A stretch of 6,489 bases of DNA from Spirochaetaceae bacterium (GTDB lineage: Bacteria; Spirochaetota; Spirochaetia; SZUA-6; Bin103): contig JAPOQV010000253.1 in the NCBI GenBank assembly GCA_026710565.1, positions 1-6,489 on the forward strand. The letters run 5' to 3'. Below the pieces are notes generated by a model. That model saw nothing but the letters and a program-made list of their open reading frames with translations. It had not been told where the DNA came from and ran no database searches. Positions 1-5,871 of this stretch are shown here, in pieces. The translations under genes and the position numbers were made by a program. The stretch's first letter is position 1, and the number at the start of each line of letters is the position of its first letter.

Positions 1-1658
1 CGCAGCGCGTCGCCGGCCACCTGTATGCGCTGAGGCTCCGCGTAGGGTGAGGGGTCGGAGTGGGGGGTCGCCACCGTGACCTCGTGGCTGAGCTTCTCCA
101 GGCCGCCACGCACTTCGCCGCCGAAGCGGCCGTCAAGCAGGACCTGATCCGACTCCACGTGCAGCCGTGGCGCCTGCACGGCCTGCTGCATGTCCATGCC
201 GAACTCGGCGTGGTTCACGCACGCCTGCACCAGCGCCGACCAGATGCGGCGGCCCCCGGAGGCCCCGAGCACGCCGTGCAGCCGGCCGTCGCGGACCAGG
301 ATCAGCGGCGTCATGTTGTTCAGCCCGCGCCCGCCCGGAACGATCGAGTTCACGGTGCCCGGCGCCGGATAGAACCAGGTCATCGCGTTGTTCATCATCA
401 CGCCGACGCCGGGCACGATCACGCCGGACCAGGACATGTTGGTCTGCGTCAGACACACGGCGTTGCGATCGGCGTCCACCACCGAGATGTGCGTGGTGCC
501 GCCGTCCGCCGGTACGCCCGCGGGAGCTGGAAGGTCCTGGGGCCGCGGTACCCCTCGCCATGCCCACGGGTCGCCGGCGGCGGTGGGACCGGCGCCGTGC
601 GGGCTGATCGTCCGCGCCCGCGTCGCGGCGTAGCCGGGGTCCGAAAGGATGTCGAACGGCGCACCCGGATGGTCGCCCAGGTACGAGTACCGGTCCACGG
701 CGGCGCGCCGGATCGCCTCGATCACCAGGTGCAGCGCCTCCACCGATCCCCAGCCGTGGCCCGCAAGATCGAAGTGCTCGAGGATGTGGAGCGCCTCCGC
801 CACCGCCGTACCGCCGTTGGGGCCGGGCACCGCCAGTACCCCGTACCCCCGGTAGCCGGCCTCCAGCACCGTGTCGTGCATGAACGGTCGGTACGCGGCC
901 AAGTCCTCCTGCCGGATCGTCCCGCCGTGCTCCGCCATCTCGGAGGCGATGCACTCGGCCACCTCGCCCCGGTAGAAGCCGTCAGGACCGTGGCGGGCGA
1001 TAAGCTCCAGCGTGCGTGCGTGGTCGCTCTGCACCAGCGTCTCGCCCACTGCCGGCGGGTGGCCGCCGGGGAAGTACGTCTGCCACGTCGCCGGGTAGCG
1101 CTTCATGACCTCCCGGCCGCCGACCAGCGCCAGCACGAAGTGGTGCCCGACCGGGAACCCGTCGCGCGCCAGCCGGATCGCCGGCAGCAGCGCCTGCTCC
1201 AGGCTCATCGTGCCCCAGCGCTCCAGCGCCGCCGCCAGACCCGCTGCCGTCCCCGGCACCGCGATCGCCGCGTGGCCGTGCACGTTGGCCCGCTCCTTCA
1301 CCAGCGGCCACGCGTAGCCGCGCGAGAAGCGCAGCCCACCCGCCTCCGGACGGTCGGTTCCTCCCGCCAGCTCGTACATGTCCGGCCGCGCCGCGGCGGC
1401 CGCGCGCATGCCGAAGTCCACCGAGCCGGTCTCGCCCGAGGCGAAGCGGGTGACCAGCATCCCGCCGCCGCCCACGCCGTTCATGAGCGGCTGCAGCACG
1501 CCCATCGCGAAGGCGGTGCTCACCGCCGCATCCACGGCGTTGCCGCCCCGCTGCAGGACCTCCGCGCCGATGCGCGCCCCCAGCCGGTCCTGGGCGACCA
1601 CCATTCCGCCGGTCACGCTCAGCACCTCGTGCGCCAGGACCGGCCGACTCATCTTCAT
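1..1658 (-). CDS. Gamma-glutamyltransferase-family Ntn-hydrolase (C-terminal end outside the window)
   Basis: The minus-strand frame is open from ATG 1658 to the left edge, giving 552 residues and lacking only the extreme C-terminus, since family members are usually about 530-600 residues. The N-terminal motif RGGNAVDAAV is at residues 37-46. The autoprocessing and catalytic region GGTTHISVVDADRNAV begins at residue 386, which makes Thr388 the likely nucleophile and new N-terminus of the small subunit (Thr391 in E. coli). The family cleaves gamma-glutamyl or related amide bonds after splitting itself into two subunits. Two binding motifs are not classical. The usual FRExAP arginine motif reads DFGMRAAAAA (81-90), and the PLSSM serine pair reads GLNNM (445-449). 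This layout recalls HpxW/YwrD-like relatives more than true GGT, so no symbol is given. There is no signal peptide, so it is probably cytoplasmic. It lies 56 bp behind the dehydratase gene and probably shares its transcript. The ribosome binding site is weak (GAG about 9 nt upstream), and Met3 (1652) is an alternative start. Confidence 0.93.
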   Translation of the reverse strand, partial: MKMSRPVLAHEVLSVTGGMVVAQDRLGARIGAEVLQRGGNAVDAAVSTAFAMGVLQPLMNGVGGGGMLVTRFASGETGSVDFGMRAAAAARPDMYELAGGTDRPEAGGLRFSRGYAWPLVKERANVHGHAAIAVPGTAAGLAAALERWGTMSLEQALLPAIRLARDGFPVGHHFVLALVGGREVMKRYPATWQTYFPGGHPPAVGETLVQSDHARTLELIARHGPDGFYRGEVAECIASEMAEHGGTIRQEDLAAYRPFMHDTVLEAGYRGYGVLAVPGPNGGTAVAEALHILEHFDLAGHGWGSVEALHLVIEAIRRAAVDRYSYLGDHPGAPFDILSDPGYAATRARTISPHGAGPTAAGDPWAWRGVPRPQDLPAPAGVPADGGTTHISVVDADRNAVCLTQTNMSWSGVIVPGVGVMMNNAMTWFYPAPGTVNSIVPGGRGLNNMTPLILVRDGRLHGVLGASGGRRIWSALVQACVNHAEFGMDMQQAVQAPRLHVESDQVLLDGRFGGEVRGGLEKLSHEVTVATPHSDPSPYAEPQRIQVAGDAL

Positions 1659-1686
1659 GGCGGCGCACTCTACGCGTGGCGCGGGG

Positions 1687-1700
1687 CCGCGTCGACGCGG
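1687..1700. repeat. 14-bp perfect palindrome in the gap before the GGT-family gene
   Basis: CCGCGTCGACGCGG reads identically on both strands. It lies in the 56-bp gap between the dehydratase stop codon and the GGT-family start codon. In RNA it could fold as a 5-bp GC stem with a UCGA loop. No U-tract follows, so it is not a convincing intrinsic terminator. It could be an operator with a central CG, an mRNA processing or attenuation hairpin, or chance, since a GC-rich palindrome of this length is not very rare across 6.5 kb. Confidence 0.35.
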
Positions 1701-1714
1701 TTACTGCAACTCGG

Positions 1715-2749
1715 CTACTCGGACGAGATCCAGGCGCGAAACTGATCCTCGTCGACGTTGCGGCCGCTGAGGATCACGACCACGTCTCCCTCGCCGTCGA
1801 GGCTGACGCGCCCGCCCAGCAGCGCCGCCGTCGCGATCGCGCCGGAAGGCTCGGTGCGCAGGCCATGCTGGTCGTAAAGCCATCGCATCGCCTCCCGCGT
1901 CTCCCGGTCCGGCACGGCGACGGCCTGCGTGACGTGCCGGCGGAGGATCGGCCAGTTGTGCTCCCCGACATCGTAGGAAAGCAGTCCGTCACAGATGCTG
2001 GTCGGGTGGTCGATGCGCACACGCCGTCCCGTCTCGAGGGATTCGCGGAAGTCCGCGGCGCCTTCCGGCTCGACGCCGACGATCGTCGCCCGTGGGAAGC
2101 CGTCCGCGATCGCCAAGGCGTGACCGGCCATGAGTCCGCCGCCGGAGACCTGGCAGAGCAGATGGGACGTGGTGCGCCCCTGCGCCTGCAACTCGTGAAC
2201 GATCTCCAGTCCGCCCACGCCGTTGCCGGCGATCACGTCCGCGTCGTCGTACGGCGACGCCTGTACCGCTCCCTCCGTATCGGCGATCTCCCGCGTCAGC
2301 CGGTCCCGTTCTCCGGTCTCGTGATCGCGGGCGATGTCATACGTGCGGATCTCCGCGCCGAACGAGCGCGTCAGCTCGACCTTCATGCGCGCCGCCGTAT
2401 CGGGCATGACCACGATCACCCGCTCGCCGAGCCGCATGCCGGCGAATGCGATGCCGGACGCGAAGTTCCCGGAGGAGTGGGCCACCACCGGCCGGTCACC
2501 GATGCGCGCCAGGTTGCTCGCCATCCAGTGCAGCGCGCCGAGCAGCTTGAACGATCCGACGGGCGTCCATCCGTAGTCCTTCAGCCACACCAGCCGCTCG
2601 GCCGGCATGCCGAGCTCCCGCTCCAGTGCATACGAGCGAATCAGCGGCGCCGCCGAAACATGCCGGCGTATGCCGCGCTCGGCTGCACGAACGTCGTCGA
2701 CCGTTGCGACCCGGATCGCCGCCGCCTCGCCTTCAGCTCGCCGCTGCAT
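1715..2749 (-). CDS. PLP-dependent threonine/serine dehydratase-like enzyme (fold type II)
   Basis: This 344-residue cytoplasmic protein belongs to the serine/threonine dehydratase and serine racemase superfamily, which uses PLP to deaminate hydroxy amino acids to 2-oxo acids plus ammonia, or to racemise them. The Schiff-base lysine is Lys68 in PVGSFKLLGA. The substrate/cofactor loop SSGNFASG is at 92-99. The glycine-rich phosphate-binding loop SGGGLMAG is at 202-209. TEPSGAIATAALL is at 299-311. The C-terminal LSGRNVD (327-333) carries the Ser that normally contacts the PLP ring nitrogen. Family consensus reads SFKxRGA and SGGN, so Leu70 and Arg330 are departures. No ACT regulatory domain is present, which argues for a catabolic rather than biosynthetic (IlvA-type) enzyme. 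ATG 2749 is chosen because a G-rich GGTGG lies just upstream. A GTG at 2797 would lengthen the protein by 16 residues without homologous content. The gene overlaps the end of the methyltransferase gene by 17 bp, implying one operon. The exact substrate (Thr, Ser, hydroxyaspartate or D-Ser) cannot be read from the sequence. Confidence 0.93.
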   Translation of the reverse strand: MQRRAEGEAAAIRVATVDDVRAAERGIRRHVSAAPLIRSYALERELGMPAERLVWLKDYGWTPVGSFKLLGALHWMASNLARIGDRPVVAHSSGNFASGIAFAGMRLGERVIVVMPDTAARMKVELTRSFGAEIRTYDIARDHETGERDRLTREIADTEGAVQASPYDDADVIAGNGVGGLEIVHELQAQGRTTSHLLCQVSGGGLMAGHALAIADGFPRATIVGVEPEGAADFRESLETGRRVRIDHPTSICDGLLSYDVGEHNWPILRRHVTQAVAVPDRETREAMRWLYDQHGLRTEPSGAIATAALLGGRVSLDGEGDVVVILSGRNVDEDQFRAWISSE

Positions 2750-3722
2750 CGTCGACCACCGCGCGCAGCGCCAGGATGTGCTCGGGCCCCGACGCACAGC
2801 AGCCGCCGACGACCTGCGCGCCGGCGTCCAGCCACCGGCGGGCGAACTCGGCCAGCCGCGCCGGCGGATAGTCCGCGGTCTGCAGGATGTCGGCGCTGAC
2901 GCTCGGGCGCTGGTTGGTGAGCACGGGCCGGTTGGCGACCGGCCCCGTCGGGTTGTAGCCCAGGTTCGGATAGCAGCCGATCGGGCCGTCGGCGGCGTCG
3001 CGCAGGATCGGCAGTCCGGCGTCGATCGCCTCCGGGTTGCTGCACATCAGCAGGAGGGCGTCGGGAGCCCTTGCCTGGCCCTGCAGCTCGGCTGCCAGAT
3101 CGGCGAGCGACTCCCCGTACTGCATCGATCCGTCCGCGCCGATGTGGCGGATGCCGACGAACAGCGGCAGATCGATGTCCACGCACGCCCGCACGGCGGC
3201 GGCGCACTCCTCGACGTAGCCCAGATACTCCAGCAGGATGAGGTCGACGCCGGCGGCGGCGAGCAGCCGTGCGTGGTCGCCGATCTCCGTGGCGAACGCG
3301 CTCTCCCCGATGCGGGCGACGTCGGATGCGAGGTCTCCGCTGTCCCGGTCCTGCAGCGCCGGCGGCGCAATGCCGCCCGCCACGTATGCCCGCTTGTTGC
3401 CGGCCTCACGCGCAGCGAGCGCGTTGCGCGCCGCCGCCTCGGCATAGGTCCGCCAGTCGTCGCCTGCGTCGAGCGTCGCCAGGCGGCTCGGGCCGGTCCA
3501 GAAGTTGTTGCTGGTGATGATGTCGGCGCCCACCCGCAGGTAGTCCTGGTGAACCTGCCGGACCACGTCGCCGGCGGCCAGGTTGGCGGTCGCCGACCAT
3601 GCCTTGAGCCGGCCGGTCGATCCGAGCAGCACGTCGACGCCGCGCCGCTGCAACTCCGAGCCCGTGCCGCCGTCGAGCAGCAGCCGATCCCCCGCCCGCA
3701 GGCGCTCGGTGATCCGTCTCAT
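2733..3722 (-). CDS. Homocysteine S-methyltransferase-family protein
   Basis: This 329-residue protein has the layout of the S-methyl_trans (zinc-thiolate methyltransferase) family, whose members form a TIM barrel and move a methyl group from S-methylmethionine, betaine or a related donor to homocysteine or another thiol. The N-terminal motif LLLDGGTGSELQRRG is at 14-28. The barrel motif GADIITSNNFWTG is at 65-77. LILLEYLGYVEE (161-172) contains the conserved strand-end Glu. The three expected zinc ligands are Cys227 (in LLLMCSNPEAI) and Cys308-Cys309 (in VVGGCCASGPEHI). No cobalamin or folate domains follow, so it is a stand-alone enzyme like MmuM or BHMT rather than MetH. The family usually has Asn before the first Cys; here it is Met. 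ATG 3722 is preferred because the ORF extension to 3869 would run through the divergent gap and into the neighbouring gene. It is the first gene of the leftward run. The methyl donor and acceptor are not determinable, so no symbol is assigned. Confidence 0.93.
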   Translation of the reverse strand: MRRITERLRAGDRLLLDGGTGSELQRRGVDVLLGSTGRLKAWSATANLAAGDVVRQVHQDYLRVGADIITSNNFWTGPSRLATLDAGDDWRTYAEAAARNALAAREAGNKRAYVAGGIAPPALQDRDSGDLASDVARIGESAFATEIGDHARLLAAAGVDLILLEYLGYVEECAAAVRACVDIDLPLFVGIRHIGADGSMQYGESLADLAAELQGQARAPDALLLMCSNPEAIDAGLPILRDAADGPIGCYPNLGYNPTGPVANRPVLTNQRPSVSADILQTADYPPARLAEFARRWLDAGAQVVGGCCASGPEHILALRAVVDDAAAS

Positions 3723-3817
3723 ATCCCATGATACCGCGGCGTTGCTCCGATGCCCGACCGCTACATCTCCAAGTGACCCGCTGACGCGTCCTGTTCGCCT
3801 ACCACCGCTATCCGACC
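3723..3817. promoter_or_regulatory. Divergent intergenic region (presumed promoters for both gene runs)
   Basis: This 95-bp gap separates the start codons of the methyltransferase (leftward) and the dipeptidase (rightward), so promoters for both runs are expected here. The only notable box is TATCAT on the minus strand (3733-3728), five bases before the methyltransferase ATG. It resembles a -10 element and would imply a leaderless transcript, but no good -35 is seen. No clear promoter or inverted repeat is visible for the rightward run, so the functional assignment rests mainly on position. Confidence 0.45.
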
Positions 3818-4861
3818 ATGGGCAAATTCGGGGAAGATGTTGACGACGTGACACGCGCGACCGAACCACCTGTCATCGACGCCCACGGCCACACGCTGGA
3901 CCAGGCTTTCGACACACATCGGCACCTGCATGAAGCGCTGGGCGGGCTCACCGATGTGCCGATGATGCGCGCCGGCGGCGTGGCCGCGCAGCTCACCGCC
4001 TGCTGGGTGCCGGACGCTGCGATCGGCGGGCCGCATGCCAGCCGGCAGCCGCTGCGGAAACTGCTGCAGATGGTCGACTACCTGCATAACGAGCTGAACG
4101 GTCCGGCAGGCGATCATGTCACGCTGGCGGCTTGCGCCGACGATATCGAAGCGGCCCGGGCGGACGGCAAGGTCGCGCTCATACTCGGGCTGGAGGGCGG
4201 TGATGCACTCAGGGGCGACGTCAGCCTCCTGCGCACGCTGCACCGACTCGGCCTGCGGCACGTCGGCCTGGTGCACGAAGGGCGCAATGCCTTGGGGACG
4301 GCAACACAGGTTTGGAACGGTCCGGAGATGCGCGTCCATGACAGCAACATCGACGGCCCCGGCGGCCTCACGCCGGCAGGGCAGGCGGTTGTAGGCGAGA
4401 TGAACCGGCTCGGCATGCTGGTGGACGTGACGCATATGGAGGCGGCGACCTTCCGGGACACGCTGGCGATCACCACGAGCCCCGTCGTTGCGACTCACGG
4501 CAACGCGCGGGCGTTGCGCGACACGCCGCGCTATTTCGACGATGATCAACTCCGCGCCATCGCCGCGACCGGCGGCCTCATCTGTCCCAGTCCGACCCCG
4601 CTCGGGCCAACCCCCGAAGCGGCCGCTCTCGAGCTGCTGCTCGACCACATCGATCATATGGTGGCGCTGGTGGGGCCGGATCATGTCGGGTTCGGCACCG
4701 ACTTTCTCGGTCAGGTCGAGGCGCGGCCGGCCGGCGTCGGTGACATCAGTGAGGTAGGCCACCTCATGGCCGGGTTGCGGGCCCGCGGTTACGAGCACGG
4801 GACCATTGAGAAGATCGCAGGCGGTAATTTCGTGCGCGTCTTCGAGGCGGTGGCCGGATGA
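3818..4861 (+). CDS. Peptidase M19 (membrane/renal dipeptidase) family protein
   Basis: This 347-residue protein is an M19 binuclear zinc dipeptidase, a TIM-barrel family that hydrolyses dipeptides, often with a D-residue at the second position, and Cys-Gly. The expected ligand positions are present: VIDAHGH (19-25, His23), Glu126 in GLEGGDAL, His153 in GLVHEGRN (substrate contact), His206 in MLVDVTHME, and His227 in ATHGNARAL. The general acid/base Asp295 lies in DHVGFGTDFLG, and GNFVRVF lies near the C-terminus. The classical HxD metal motif reads HxH here (His25 for Asp22 of the human enzyme). The length is close to that of soluble bacterial members, with no signal peptide or anchor, so it is probably cytoplasmic. 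ATG 3818 has no evident ribosome binding site. GTG 3848 is a credible alternative because GGGGAAG lies at 3830-3836, and it would lose only ten non-conserved residues. The stop codon overlaps the next start codon (ATGA), indicating translational coupling. Confidence 0.94.
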   Translation: MGKFGEDVDDVTRATEPPVIDAHGHTLDQAFDTHRHLHEALGGLTDVPMMRAGGVAAQLTACWVPDAAIGGPHASRQPLRKLLQMVDYLHNELNGPAGDHVTLAACADDIEAARADGKVALILGLEGGDALRGDVSLLRTLHRLGLRHVGLVHEGRNALGTATQVWNGPEMRVHDSNIDGPGGLTPAGQAVVGEMNRLGMLVDVTHMEAATFRDTLAITTSPVVATHGNARALRDTPRYFDDDQLRAIAATGGLICPSPTPLGPTPEAAALELLLDHIDHMVALVGPDHVGFGTDFLGQVEARPAGVGDISEVGHLMAGLRARGYEHGTIEKIAGGNFVRVFEAVAG

Positions 4862-5040
4862 ACGATGCCGGGGCGCCGGGTGCCGACAAGTTCCTGCTGT
4901 ATCCCATCACAGTCGTGCCCATGGGCCCCATCGACGGCGATATGCACAAGCTGCGCCCCAACCGCGAGTACCCGGTCTGGCGACACGAACTGCCCGAGGG
5001 CTACGTGACACTCGACTCGGTACGGATCGAGCTTCGGTGA
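4858..5040 (+). CDS. Unrecognised 60-residue protein coupled to the dipeptidase
   Basis: This small ORF starts inside the dipeptidase stop codon (ATGA overlap), with a purine-rich GAGGCGG about 7 nt upstream, so translation by coupling is plausible. The product begins with a flexible, Gly/Ala/Pro-containing stretch. It continues with a hydrophobic patch FLLYPITVVPMG (residues 12-23) that is too short and proline-broken for a confident membrane segment. A polar, Arg-rich C-terminal half includes EYPVWRHELPEGY and ends VRIELR. There are no cysteines and no known motif. I do not recognise a family. It could be a small accessory subunit of a neighbouring enzyme or a conserved protein of unknown function. 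The position and ribosome binding site support it being real, but short length and high GC leave some doubt. Confidence 0.68.
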   Translation: MNDAGAPGADKFLLYPITVVPMGPIDGDMHKLRPNREYPVWRHELPEGYVTLDSVRIELR

Positions 5041-5080
5041 ACCCATCGCAGCCCGGTCGGGGATTTGATACGGTCCGGGA

Positions 5081-5854
5081 ATGAGCACCGCCACCGGCCT
5101 CCCCCTGGATTTCCGGCGCTCCTTCATGCGCTGGGACAAGCCACGCAACCCCAACGACCCGCGACCCTACGCGCGCCACAACACCCCCCTTGGCAACCGC
5201 GTGCGCATCGAGCTGGACTCGGTCCTGACGGTCCTCCGGCCGCAAGGCAACCCCGAGCGCTACTTCCTCATCGCGCCATGTCGGACCGAATGGGTCTACG
5301 CCGAACGGGAGCTATTTCAGATCCCGAGCCGGGAGTTCCGCTGCGTATATTCGCAGGATCACGAGCGGAGCATGGGCAGGAGCCTGCTGTTCGACGGTAC
5401 AACCGAACGGGCCAGCGCCGCCAACGGCTGGGAGCTTGAGATCGATCTGCAGACCTTCAGCAGATCATCCGTCCACGACACGATCGCCGCAGTCACGGCC
5501 GCGTCGGAAGGCAAGGACCCGCTTGTCGGGCGCACGACCATATCGCATCCCGACGGCAGCTATGAGTGTACGTTGGAGTATCCCATCAAGACGATGAACT
5601 TCCGGCCGGAGACGCCGTCGTTTCAGGTCGACACCGGGCCATTGGTACTTCCTGACTTCTCGTCGGGCGAGGAGTCGATGATCGATCGACTGGTCATGGC
5701 CCATGTCGCGTTCAACCGATTCGATCGCGCGGAGTTCATCATTCGCCTGCCGACACCGATCGACGAGTCCCGATCCGACGGACCGAGGACCCTGCACTAC
5801 GCGGAGGTGCGCGAGTACCCGGCAACCAACCAGATCCTCACCGGCGCGTACTGA
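5081..5854 (+). CDS. Unrecognised 257-residue protein
   Basis: This ORF fills the space between the small coupled gene and the BNR-protein gene, with 40 bp before it and 17 bp after it, and no competing frame makes sense. The product is soluble, with no signal peptide, membrane segment or coiled coil. It alternates short hydrophobic and polar stretches suggestive of a beta-rich fold, for example NRVRIELDSVLTVL (residues 39-52), YFLIAPCRTEWVYAERELF (60-78) and GWELEIDLQTF (116-126). Trp and Tyr are frequent, and the C-terminus RTLHYAEVREYPATNQIL resembles a final strand pair. No catalytic motif is recognisable, and I cannot name a family. No good Shine-Dalgarno sequence precedes ATG 5081. Met16 is an alternative start but has no better site. 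Some codons are more AT-rich than in the neighbours (for example ctatttcag and gtatattcg), which may mean weaker expression or a different history. Co-directional packing suggests it serves the same pathway as its neighbours. Confidence 0.85.
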   Translation: MSTATGLPLDFRRSFMRWDKPRNPNDPRPYARHNTPLGNRVRIELDSVLTVLRPQGNPERYFLIAPCRTEWVYAERELFQIPSREFRCVYSQDHERSMGRSLLFDGTTERASAANGWELEIDLQTFSRSSVHDTIAAVTAASEGKDPLVGRTTISHPDGSYECTLEYPIKTMNFRPETPSFQVDTGPLVLPDFSSGEESMIDRLVMAHVAFNRFDRAEFIIRLPTPIDESRSDGPRTLHYAEVREYPATNQILTGAY

Positions 5855-5858
5855 TATC

Positions 5859-5868
5859 AGGGGGTGAT
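5859..5868 (+). promoter_or_regulatory. Strong Shine-Dalgarno site for the BNR-protein gene
   Basis: AGGGGGTGAT differs at one base from AGGAGGTGAT, the exact complement of the 16S rRNA 3' end. It lies just ahead of GTG 5872, with 6 nt between the core AGGGGGT and the start. This decides the GTG over the in-frame ATG at 5884, which would be 18 nt from the same core. Confidence 0.8.
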
Positions 5869-5871
5869 ACT

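Noticed and set aside
133..954. 273-residue minus-strand open frame
   Set aside because: It is an out-of-frame shadow of the GGT-family gene, very rich in Arg and Gly. The true frame, with TTHISVVD, is open through this stretch to the window edge, so there is no frameshift.
1687..1700. Intrinsic terminator at the intergenic palindrome
   Set aside because: The stem is only 5 bp around a UCGA loop, and no run of T follows on either strand.
60..1745. 561-residue open frame on the plus strand
   Set aside because: It lies opposite the GGT-family gene and encodes a low-complexity Arg/His/Ala-rich product with no motif, as expected of an antisense shadow in GC-rich DNA. The minus-strand frame contains clear GGT motifs throughout.
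1676..2899. 407-residue plus-strand open frame
   Set aside because: It is antisense to the dehydratase and the end of the methyltransferase. It has no recognisable domain, while the opposite strand has convincing PLP-enzyme motifs.
2607..3731. 374-residue plus-strand open frame
   Set aside because: It is antisense to the methyltransferase gene, Arg/Gln/Val-rich and without motifs.
3723..3869. N-terminal extension of the methyltransferase to 3869
   Set aside because: The extra 49 residues are Arg/Ser/Gly-rich, precede the conserved barrel start, and overlap the start of the divergent dipeptidase gene.
3761..4798. 345-residue minus-strand open frame
   Set aside because: It is antisense to the M19 dipeptidase gene and would also block the divergent promoter region. 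It has no family features.
4992..5260. Possible duplication, because the 60-aa protein ends VRIELR and the 257-aa protein contains VRIELDSV
   Set aside because: The match covers only about five residues with no flanking similarity, so it is best explained by chance.
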